A stretch of 41,987 nucleotides of DNA from Lentisphaerota bacterium (GTDB taxonomy: Bacteria; Verrucomicrobiota; Lentisphaeria; Oligosphaerales; JABHEG01): the NCBI GenBank assembly GCA_018676675.1, contig JABHEG010000325.1:1-41987 (forward strand), written 5' to 3'. Both the position numbers and the translations under genes were made by a program. How positions within the stretch are numbered: the first letter of the stretch is position 1; each line of letters begins with the position of its first letter. The notes below the pieces were generated by a model that made no database searches, was not told where the DNA came from, and saw only the letters and a list, made by a program, of their open reading frames with translations. Of the stretch, positions 35,642 to 41,987 are shown piece by piece.

Positions 35642-36313
35642 ATGCACAAAGAACTGCTTCCAGACGATTGGCGGACCGCCCTCCAGAGCGAGCTTGAGCA
35701 ACCCCGTTTTGCACGGCTGCAACGCTTTGTGGCCAGGGAACGAAAGCGCCACCAGGTGTTCCCGGGCGAGAACGATGTCTTCAGAGCCTTCCGACTTACT
35801 CCTCTGGCGACAACACGGGTCGTGGTTCTGGGGCAGGATCCCTATCACGACGATGGGCAGGCACACGGTCTGTGTTTCTCAGTGCCTCGGGAGACCCCAA
35901 TCCCCCGTTCGTTGCGCAACATTCACCGCGAGCTGGAGGACGACCTGGGCCACACGCCTCCATCCCACGGCAACCTCGAAACCTGGGCACAGCAGGGCGT
36001 ACTCCTCCTCAATACAGTTCTCACCGTCAGAGCCCATGCCGCAAACTCTCACCGGGGGAAAGGGTGGGAGGTGTTCACGGAAGCAGTGATTCGGCGAATA
36101 GACGCATCGGTCCGCCCCGTCGTCTTCATTCTCTGGGGCCGCCAGGCACAGCAGACGGCCTCGTTCGTAGACCCGAACAGGCATACACTCATCACGTCTG
36201 CCCATCCCTCTCCCCTCTCCGCTCGACGTGGCTTCTTCGGCAGCAAGCCCTTCTCGCGCACCGACCAGGCCTTGGCGGCAAACGGCTCGGGCCCGATAGA
36301 CTGGCAGCTCTGA
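35642..36313 (+). CDS. ung: Uracil-DNA glycosylase, family 1
   Basis: A 223-residue family-1 UDG that removes uracil from DNA. The catalytic water-activating motif GQDPYH is present with Asp near residue 66, followed by GQAHGLCFSV, and LLLNTVLTV. The DNA minor-groove motif HPSPLSARRGFFG carries the catalytic His. Length matches the E. coli enzyme (229). A TTG at 35603 would add 13 residues (MARTTRRKKPAES), but ATG 35642 fits the family start. It follows mlaD by 83 bases on the same strand, without functional link. Confidence 0.93.
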   Translation: MHKELLPDDWRTALQSELEQPRFARLQRFVARERKRHQVFPGENDVFRAFRLTPLATTRVVVLGQDPYHDDGQAHGLCFSVPRETPIPRSLRNIHRELEDDLGHTPPSHGNLETWAQQGVLLLNTVLTVRAHAANSHRGKGWEVFTEAVIRRIDASVRPVVFILWGRQAQQTASFVDPNRHTLITSAHPSPLSARRGFFGSKPFSRTDQALAANGSGPIDWQL

Positions 36314-36353
36314 AGTCCCTATGGAGAGGGAGCGTCGACTGAAATGAGTCCCA

Positions 36354-37418
36354 CTACTCGGGAACGCCCAGAAAACCATCACTCCAGAACACCGGCTCAT
36401 AGCCGTTGTCAGCAGCCCACCGCACGGTCGTCTCGCAGCGCTCCGCGTAGTCCGGCAGGTGTGCTCGGTATTCCGGGTAGAAGTACTGCTCGTGGATCAT
36501 GAACTCCATCACGTCGCGTTGCTGCGGGTTCTCCGCCGTCCGGTCCAAGTGCCCCCGTATGTCCTCCGGGCGAACGTTGTTAGCTACAATGTCGTGACGG
36601 ATGAAGATCAGATCTTCGCTGGTGTCCAACCAGTAATCGTGCGTGCCCAGGTAGTCTGTCTGCTCCCCGTCCAGGTAGTATGAGACCTTCGGAACTCCCT
36701 CGCGCATCACGAAATACCCGCAGAGCCCACGGATCCCACGATCCCGAACAGCCCGACATCCACCACGAGTCGCTTCCCCCCAGTGGATCGTCGTGAACTC
36801 ATTCATGACCGACTCTCCCGCAAAGCGGACAATCTCGTTCGTGATCAGGTCATAGTCATGCGCCACCTCGTCGTAGGCGGCCGCGATGTAGGGCTCCTTC
36901 GGCTCGTTCTGCAGCGCGTGGAATGTCAGCCGGAACCACTCAGAGTTGTCCTCCCATTCTCGCCTGTACACATCCGGCATCATGGTCAAATCAAACCCGT
37001 CGCACTGAAAATAGATGTTACAGTTGACCTTTGTACCGTAGCGTTCGTGAAGCCTCCGCCAAAGAGCCATGTAGGGGTTCTCGAAGAGAGAAGATGGCCG
37101 GCTTGCGGCGATATCACGCAGAAACCAGATGTCATCATCCAGAGAGAATCGGTAGCGTTTGAATGATCCACGATCGTAGAGAACGGTCTGCGAACACGTC
37201 TCATCTCCGACCTGGGCTGTTACGGTGCTCCGCCGGTCAGTCAGCACGATCCGGGCCTGGAAATCGTTGCCCTGCACGGTCGCCTGCACGCCGTTGACCA
37301 GGACAGACTCCGGGCGATCCGTTCTCCCCCGAACGGTCGTTGTCAGCCGGCCATTCTCTTCGTCGCCGTCATGGCGGTTGAGAATCGCCCCGTCAATAGG
37401 AGTAGTAATCGTGATCAC
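36354..37418 (-). CDS. Ig-like domain protein with polysaccharide deacetylase-like domain
   Basis: A 354-residue protein. The first about 85 residues form an Ig-like beta-sandwich (ITTPIDGAILN, VRGRTDRPESVLVNGVQATV). The rest resembles a carbohydrate esterase 4/NodB-like barrel: YRFSLDDDIWFLRDIAASR has the Asp pair where such enzymes place metal and base, later NCNIYFQCDG, and LTFHALQNEP with a possible metal His. The usual HxxxH pair is not obvious, so activity is doubtful. GTG 37418 is preferred: GGAG lies 6 bases upstream and the Ig domain begins just after. ATG 37472 and GTG 37514 would add 18 or 32 residues of unlikely sequence. No signal peptide is seen. It stands alone, convergent with ung. 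Confidence 0.6.
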   Translation of the reverse strand: MITITTPIDGAILNRHDGDEENGRLTTTVRGRTDRPESVLVNGVQATVQGNDFQARIVLTDRRSTVTAQVGDETCSQTVLYDRGSFKRYRFSLDDDIWFLRDIAASRPSSLFENPYMALWRRLHERYGTKVNCNIYFQCDGFDLTMMPDVYRREWEDNSEWFRLTFHALQNEPKEPYIAAAYDEVAHDYDLITNEIVRFAGESVMNEFTTIHWGEATRGGCRAVRDRGIRGLCGYFVMREGVPKVSYYLDGEQTDYLGTHDYWLDTSEDLIFIRHDIVANNVRPEDIRGHLDRTAENPQQRDVMEFMIHEQYFYPEYRAHLPDYAERCETTVRWAADNGYEPVFWSDGFLGVPE

Positions 37419-37514
37419 AACTGTCTCCGTGTTCTGAACGCATCCATGTCCGCCGGTTCGTGAGGCCGCCATGCGGCCCCCCAGGAAGTGCCCTGCCGTA
37501 TGGCAGGACCACAC

Positions 37515-38091
37515 GGTGCCAGGACTATCTGGTTAGACCCCGTCCAGAAAGGTATCACGGCCGCGCGTGAGTTCATTTTGAGGCCAGATCGTGCCGGTGT
37601 CGACTGACGGTGCTACCCTCTGCGGTAACACTTTGGTCGGCAACGGTGCGAGATGGCCCGAAAAGGACCGCGCCCTTCGGGTCGGCGTGGGGGCCGGGCA
37701 TCTCCCAACGCCGCGCTTGGAGCCGTTACCGCTGAGGGTAGCGGCATCCGAGCGCGGCGCCGAGATCTGCCCGACCCGCACTGCCGACGCGGCTCGCGAG
37801 ACCTCTCTGGACGGGGTCTGGTTAGGGTATTGCCCTTTCGCGAGGAGAACAAGCCGTTCGCCTGGGTGACGCCATCAACAGGATATGAGCCCGCCGCAGG
37901 GCCGCTTCCACAGGGCCTACTTACCGGCCACCGGAAACGGAAATCGCCCTGCCGCAACATCGGTGTTGCACGGCCACAGCATCCACCTATGTTACGTGGC
38001 CCGTCGGCAGGGGACACTCGATGGACGAGTCTGTTCCCCGCCGGGTAGCCGATACACCGACCAATCCACGCAACAACTGCCGCAGTCGCCT
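37515..38091. other. Intergenic region containing foldback element B
   Basis: This divergent gap lies between the Ig-like/deacetylase-like gene (-) and the large concanavalin-like gene (+). The foldback element occupies most of it. Residues encoded before 38092 (in frame from 37885) look non-coding. An ATG at 38021 with AGGGG 7 bases upstream would be a better start but is in another frame; a frameshift or sequence error between 38021 and 38092 would join it to the transmembrane segment. Confidence 0.4.
37528..37825. mobile_element. MITE-like foldback element B with 9-bp flanking repeats
   Basis: Direct repeats TCTGGTTAG at 37528-37536 and 37817-37825 flank an element of about 280 bp (37537-37816). 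Its ends are inverted repeats of 15 bases, CCCCGTCCAGAAAGG (37538-37552) and its complement at 37802-37816, with one mismatch. A nested pair, 37612-37629 and 37725-37742, matches at 17 of 18 positions, so most of the element can fold into one long hairpin. No credible ORF lies inside. This fits a non-autonomous insertion element with a 9-bp target duplication. It is not similar in sequence to the element at 23796-24080, so a different transposase would have moved it. Confidence 0.55.
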
Positions 38092-40872
38092 GTGTACCGA
38101 TTCACCAAGAATCACGTTGTCCTCGGAGCGTCTGTGGTTCTGCTTGCAGCTCTCACCCTCGGCGTTCTCACGCGACCACGATGGGAACCACTCTCGCCAG
38201 CATTGCCGCCCTCCGGGGAAACGGTTCTTCCGGTCTGCGTTGTCGACGCGGCGAGCGCCAGCATGGTGTCATCCCCCTTCCAGCTTGTCTCAGAGCTAAA
38301 CTCCACAGCCGGTTCCATCCTGGCACTTGCCGAAGGCGAGGGATCAACGGGGGCAACCGGGCGGGCTCGGCTCCCATTCGCTCTTGAAGCCACTGCTGTC
38401 TATCATGCCTGGGCACGCGTCCGCTGGACTGACTCGTGTGGGAATTCGCTCGGCTTCCAGATCGACTCCGCCGACGAGAACGTCATCGGACAAGACGCCG
38501 TCTTCGGGACCTGGCACTGGGTGTCGGCAGGAGCATTCCAGATCGCCACCGGCAAGCACACAATGACATTCAGAGAACGGGAAGACGGGGTGGCTCTGGA
38601 CCAGGTCCTTCTTTCCACGGATCCGACGTTCGTGCCATCTGCGCCGGTGAGATCAACAGCCACCGGCGTGGACATCCGCCGTTTCGCCGACAGCTTCAAC
38701 CGGTCTCCTGGACATGGTCTGAAGCACTGGAACGCACACTCAGGCGACTGGCAGGTCGCCTTCACGATGGACCCAAACCGTATGCCGAACCAATACTCCC
38801 TGGTCGGGCAACCTGGCACCTCGCGTTCCCCCGCCAGTCTCAGCCTTGGCGGTCCACCATGGTCGGGATGCCGCGTAGAATGGAGCGTCTTCCCGGAAGA
38901 AGGGTCTCAGTTCGGCCTTCAGTTCACCCCTGCTTCCCCTGGGCCAGCCTCATCTTCTGAACTGCGATTCACGGTCACGCAGCCGCGCAGCCAACTGGTA
39001 ACGACAGGCCCGAGTGGCCCCCGCGAAGCAGTTCCAGTGCCCGTATTGGCCTCAGGTCAATGGTCCCGGATTACAGTGGAGCGCTGGGCGTGGGTCCTGC
39101 GAGTCCTGGTCGATGGGTCCCCCGTTACACTCACCACAGGACTTCCACCAACGCTGGCGAACATTGCCTTCCATGTCACCCGAGGAAAGGTCTACTTCGA
39201 CGACGCCACTGTGGACGAGATCCTCTGGCAAGCGGAAGGGGACGGACTGAGGGCGCCGTGGAATCCGGGAAAGGACGCCACCTGGTTCCGGCCCGCCACG
39301 TCGAACACAGGAGTCGCATTGCGTGGTGTCCGCGGAACGATCTCAGCCGCGCTGGCAGACATCCCCGTTCTCGCCGTTCTCCTTGAAGAAAGAAGCCCCG
39401 GAGGGTTCCGTCTTTCAGGCGATGGATGGGCGCCGGCACAGACCATGGGGATAGCCAAACTCCTGACCAGATCGACGCCGGATCCGACCCCGATCAGGCA
39501 AGTCGTGATCACGCCCACGCGCCCGGATGCCCGGCTGAGTCGGGTCGCGATCGCATACGGGCTGCCTCTGGAGAATACGTTCCGTATCGGCCCTCACGAT
39601 TTTGCCGAAGACACCATACCGGACCCCTCAGACTACCTCGACTTCACCCCGGAAGAGTACAGGGCAATCAGCGATTCGAAACAAGCGGACAAACTGATGC
39701 GTAGCGCGAAAACGATCGCCGTTCTTGGGGAGAAAGAGGACTACTGCGTGTGGAAGGTCCGCAACCCGAGCTGGGAGGTGAGTGAAGGGATCCTGCGCGG
39801 AATGGGCCCGGGGGCCGAACTCCGGTTCTGGCAGGAGCTATCCTGCAGCCTCACCTTCAAAGCCAAAATCCTGCTCAGGACACCACGGACATCGGTGGGG
39901 CTGAGCTTCTGCCATGGTCAAAGAGGAGGAGCTGGCGTCACCTTCGCGGGCCGCGCTGTGCCGCGCTCTGCCACCCCGCCGAAAGCCAGTCAGACAATCG
40001 TGCTCTCGGAGACCGCCGCCTGGCACGACATCGAGGTCAAAGTGACCCCGACAAGCATCTCCTCACGGCTGGCCGGAAATGAGTGGCGGCAGCATGCCGT
40101 AAGGGACACGTGGGGAGGGGAACTCCGCCTGCAGGTGCATGCCGGAACGGCGGAGTTCGACGACATCGAAGTGTTGGTGCCACGGCGAACAGCGGAACAG
40201 CGATTCTACGCTTTCGATCGACGCGAAACGGACTGGTTGCGCACGGGGGGGCGCTGGATCGACCACGGAGGGATTTCCTGCGCACTGGCCTCAAACTGGA
40301 TCAGCTTGGTGGCTGACGCAGAAAAGGGCGTCCTCTGGAACAAGCTGGCCTGGTCGGACAATCTGCTCGTGGCCTTTAACATCGAGGAAAACTCAGAGTG
40401 GTTTGGCTGGGAGCAGGAACCCAGCCATGAACACCATGCCTTCGACAACATCTGTGTAACCCTGACCCCAAGCCAAGACTGGCACAAAGGATACCGCCTG
40501 GAGGTCAACGCGGAAGACAGGACGGCCACTGTCCTGTACCGCAACGGAAAGGAGGTCTGCCGGACGGCCCAGGGCGCCAGCTTCCCAATCCAGTTCGTGG
40601 GAGGGCACGCCCCCTATCGGCCAAGGCGAAACCGGATACGGCTGGTCAAAGACGGCGACTACCTGGAGGCGACCGTCAACGGCATCCCCATTCTGACCTA
40701 CCGGGATCCTGCCCCGCTGACAGTGCGTCGGGTTGGTCTTGGGGGGTACCGGACAGGCGTGAACTTCAGTAGAATCGTGGTCCGGAAGTTGCTCTCCTCC
40801 GACGCCCAAGCGGACACTGAACCGCCCAAGTCACTCCTCGCCCGTCCCAAACCCATTGAGAAAGACGAGTGA
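38092..40872 (+). CDS. Membrane-anchored protein with repeated concanavalin-like domains
   Basis: A 926-residue protein (from GTG 38092). A single transmembrane segment near the start (HVVLGASVVLLAALTLGVL) would leave the rest outside the cytosol. After it comes a CBM6/35-like sandwich (about residues 50-180, with VYHAWARVRWTDSCG), then three concanavalin/LamG-like domains, each ending in a VYFDDATVDEI, AEFDDIEVLV or RIVVRKLLS-type strand, at about 190-380, 535-695 and 700-905. These are like domains of PVC-group glycan-binding proteins. No catalytic residues can be named. The start is uncertain (see the region upstream). Its last 42 bases overlap the end of the FHA gene on the opposite strand. 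Likely role: binding glycans at the cell surface. Confidence 0.68.
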   Translation: MYRFTKNHVVLGASVVLLAALTLGVLTRPRWEPLSPALPPSGETVLPVCVVDAASASMVSSPFQLVSELNSTAGSILALAEGEGSTGATGRARLPFALEATAVYHAWARVRWTDSCGNSLGFQIDSADENVIGQDAVFGTWHWVSAGAFQIATGKHTMTFREREDGVALDQVLLSTDPTFVPSAPVRSTATGVDIRRFADSFNRSPGHGLKHWNAHSGDWQVAFTMDPNRMPNQYSLVGQPGTSRSPASLSLGGPPWSGCRVEWSVFPEEGSQFGLQFTPASPGPASSSELRFTVTQPRSQLVTTGPSGPREAVPVPVLASGQWSRITVERWAWVLRVLVDGSPVTLTTGLPPTLANIAFHVTRGKVYFDDATVDEILWQAEGDGLRAPWNPGKDATWFRPATSNTGVALRGVRGTISAALADIPVLAVLLEERSPGGFRLSGDGWAPAQTMGIAKLLTRSTPDPTPIRQVVITPTRPDARLSRVAIAYGLPLENTFRIGPHDFAEDTIPDPSDYLDFTPEEYRAISDSKQADKLMRSAKTIAVLGEKEDYCVWKVRNPSWEVSEGILRGMGPGAELRFWQELSCSLTFKAKILLRTPRTSVGLSFCHGQRGGAGVTFAGRAVPRSATPPKASQTIVLSETAAWHDIEVKVTPTSISSRLAGNEWRQHAVRDTWGGELRLQVHAGTAEFDDIEVLVPRRTAEQRFYAFDRRETDWLRTGGRWIDHGGISCALASNWISLVADAEKGVLWNKLAWSDNLLVAFNIEENSEWFGWEQEPSHEHHAFDNICVTLTPSQDWHKGYRLEVNAEDRTATVLYRNGKEVCRTAQGASFPIQFVGGHAPYRPRRNRIRLVKDGDYLEATVNGIPILTYRDPAPLTVRRVGLGGYRTGVNFSRIVVRKLLSSDAQADTEPPKSLLARPKPIEKDE

Positions 40873-41280
40873 CACATCCCCCAACTCGATGATATCGCCA
40901 TCGCAGAGCACACAGCCGCTCTGGGGACGCCCATTGACATAGACTTGGTTCCGGGCACCCAGATCCTCCAGCATCCACATCTCGCCTCGCTTGACAAGGC
41001 GGCAGTGAACACGTGACACGAACGGGGATGGAATGGGCAAGTCGTTGCCGTCATCCCGCCCAATCGTCGCCACCGGCGGCAATGAGAACTCGTAAGGGGG
41101 GCGATCACCGACTTCGACCACAAGGCGATCCCCAGTGGTCGTATCGACGCTCCCATCCTCGATCAGCCGCCTCACGCGCGACAGGCGCGTCTTCATGCTG
41201 CTTGGGAGTGAGATCGGCATCGTCTCGCCGCCCTCAACCGCCTTCTTCAGCCGCACCTGGAACTCGTCTAGCTGCCTCAT
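40831..41280 (-). CDS. FHA domain protein paired with an ECF sigma factor
   Basis: A 149-residue protein. The N-terminal 55 residues are charged and helical. The rest is a forkhead-associated domain that binds phosphothreonine: TIGRDDGNDLPI, SPFVSRVHCRLV and LEDLGARNQVYVNG (normally DLGSxNGTYVNG, so the last loop is altered). It has no membrane segment. It overlaps the sigma-factor gene by ATGA (41277-41280), so the two are translated together. A Ser/Thr kinase signal may be relayed to this protein and control the sigma factor or its targets; no anti-sigma factor is visible. The FHA fold could equally act as a scaffold. Confidence 0.87.
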   Translation of the reverse strand: MRQLDEFQVRLKKAVEGGETMPISLPSSMKTRLSRVRRLIEDGSVDTTTGDRLVVEVGDRPPYEFSLPPVATIGRDDGNDLPIPSPFVSRVHCRLVKRGEMWMLEDLGARNQVYVNGRPQSGCVLCDGDIIELGDVSLVFLNGFGTGEE

Positions 41281-41879
41281 TCCCCCACCTCCTCACGGAG
41301 CTTCTGCATCTCTTCCTCCAAGACCTTCATCACACGGCTGCGGTGCTGGTAAACGGTGTTGCGATCAGCAATCCCCAGCACTGCCTGCACTTCGGCTGTC
41401 GGTCTCTCATCCAACACGTACAACTCAAACGACCGGAACGTAAGGGGCTCAACGCGGTCACGCACACGAGCCAATGCCGCACGAAGCAGCTGCTGATCCC
41501 ACAGTTCGTCCCAGGCCGCGCCAGGAACGACGGCCTTACTGTCGGAAATCTGATTCCGGCGGTCGGGATGAAGATGATCCTCCAGGGAACACCGCAACTC
41601 GGAACGCTTATAGGCACGCCCAACCCGTCGACGCACAACCTTCCGCACGTAGTCACGGAAACGTCCACGCGCGCGGTCATACCTGAATGTTGGTATGGTC
41701 TTCATCAATGCAACCAACGTCTCCTGCAGAATGTCATCCGCCATCGACCGATCGCACCCGCACTGCCTGCTGTAACGCAGAATCAGCGGAGCGTAGAAGC
41801 TGAAGAAGTGCTCCCAAGCATCCTCGTCCTCCGGATTCCGCATCCGCAGAAGCAAACTCGACGATGTTACAGACTCCAC
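41277..41879 (-). CDS. ECF-type RNA polymerase sigma factor
   Basis: A 200-residue sigma-70-like factor, longer than most ECF factors. Region 2 covers about residues 20-95 (PLILRYSRQCGCDRSMADDILQETLVALMKTI and RFRDYVRKVVRRRVG). A linker follows, then region 4 (about 130-190) with a helix-turn-helix in RPTAEVQAVLGIADRNTVYQHRSR. Similar factors with a DxDDILQE core are abundant in Planctomycetota and Verrucomicrobiota. The start is GTG 41879 with GGGAG 11 bases upstream; no in-frame ATG exists near it. A TATAGT-like -10 box (minus strand, about 41919-41924) may be its promoter, but no -35 box fits. It is cotranscribed with the FHA gene. Confidence 0.88.
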   Translation of the reverse strand: MESVTSSSLLLRMRNPEDEDAWEHFFSFYAPLILRYSRQCGCDRSMADDILQETLVALMKTIPTFRYDRARGRFRDYVRKVVRRRVGRAYKRSELRCSLEDHLHPDRRNQISDSKAVVPGAAWDELWDQQLLRAALARVRDRVEPLTFRSFELYVLDERPTAEVQAVLGIADRNTVYQHRSRVMKVLEEEMQKLREEVGE

Positions 41880-41971
41880 GTCTTGGCCATCTCCCAGACA
41901 GGCCTCACTTCTACCCCGACTATATCCGAACTAACGTACCCTGCGTAGAAAGCAAACCAACTCACATTCCG

Positions 41972-41987
41972 CCCCCCCCCCCCCCCC
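41972..41987. repeat. Poly-C run at the right edge
   Basis: The last 16 bases are C. Such a run at a sequence end is more likely an assembly or sequencing artefact than real structure. Confidence 0.6.

Noticed and set aside
1..41987. CRISPR array, rRNA, tRNA, phage or defence island
   Set aside because: No regularly spaced repeats, no cloverleaf or rRNA-like sequence, and no integrase, transposase, restriction or phage structural gene was recognised.

Overview
The window comes from a GC-rich bacterium that devotes many genes to breaking down and catabolising carbohydrates. No rRNA, tRNA or CRISPR is present. Several features are common in the PVC group (Lentisphaerota, Kiritimatiellota, Verrucomicrobiota, Planctomycetota) and in nearby candidate phyla: a large ECF sigma factor beside an FHA protein, a DUF4855 glycosidase-like protein, big secreted beta-helix and concanavalin-like proteins, a zinc-ribbon heparinase II/III, and paired Gfo/Idh/MocA and sugar isomerase genes. 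That placement is inference; no marker gene settles it. The last 16 bases are all C, so the right edge is probably a contig end.

Layout. 284-5610: a secreted DUF4855 glycosidase-like protein (-), an SGNH/GDSL esterase (+), and an AraC-type regulator followed by a radical SAM protein of the spore photoproduct lyase type (both -). Several TTGTGCTA repeats, spaced about two helical turns apart, lie between regulator and radical SAM gene. 5852-12799: a DinG-like Fe-S helicase whose N-terminal exonuclease domain lacks most catalytic residues, then a 1357-residue exported beta-helix protein. 12956-17448: a minus-strand sugar isomerase and Gfo/Idh/MocA dehydrogenase pair beside an exported heparinase II/III-type lyase. 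17502-18881: an FAD-dependent oxidoreductase.

19160-23713 is a tightly coupled five-gene operon: class I fumarase/tartrate-dehydratase-like alpha and beta subunits, an AtuA-family protein, a cytosolic ceramidase-like hydrolase, and DUF4387. Three of its four junctions are ATGA overlaps. It looks like an uncharacterised hydroxy-acid or acyl catabolic pathway. 24187-28139 (-) encodes an MFS transporter, a membrane-anchored sugar-binding protein and an alpha/alpha-toroid protein. Divergent to it, 28604-31470 encodes a glycoside-hydrolase-like TIM-barrel protein and a sugar isomerase. 31572-32312 is a chorismate mutase of the eukaryotic (yeast ARO7) type. 32395-35558 is an Mla-type lipid transport operon (STAS-MlaE, MlaF, MlaD), followed by uracil-DNA glycosylase (ung). 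36354-37418 is an Ig-like plus deacetylase-like protein (-). 38092-40872 is a membrane-anchored protein with several concanavalin-like domains. 40831-41879 (-) is a sigma factor/FHA gene pair.

Two intergenic regions, 23796-24080 and 37528-37825, hold foldback elements with terminal inverted repeats and 8- or 9-bp flanking direct repeats. They look like two unrelated non-autonomous insertion (MITE-like) elements of about 270-280 bp.
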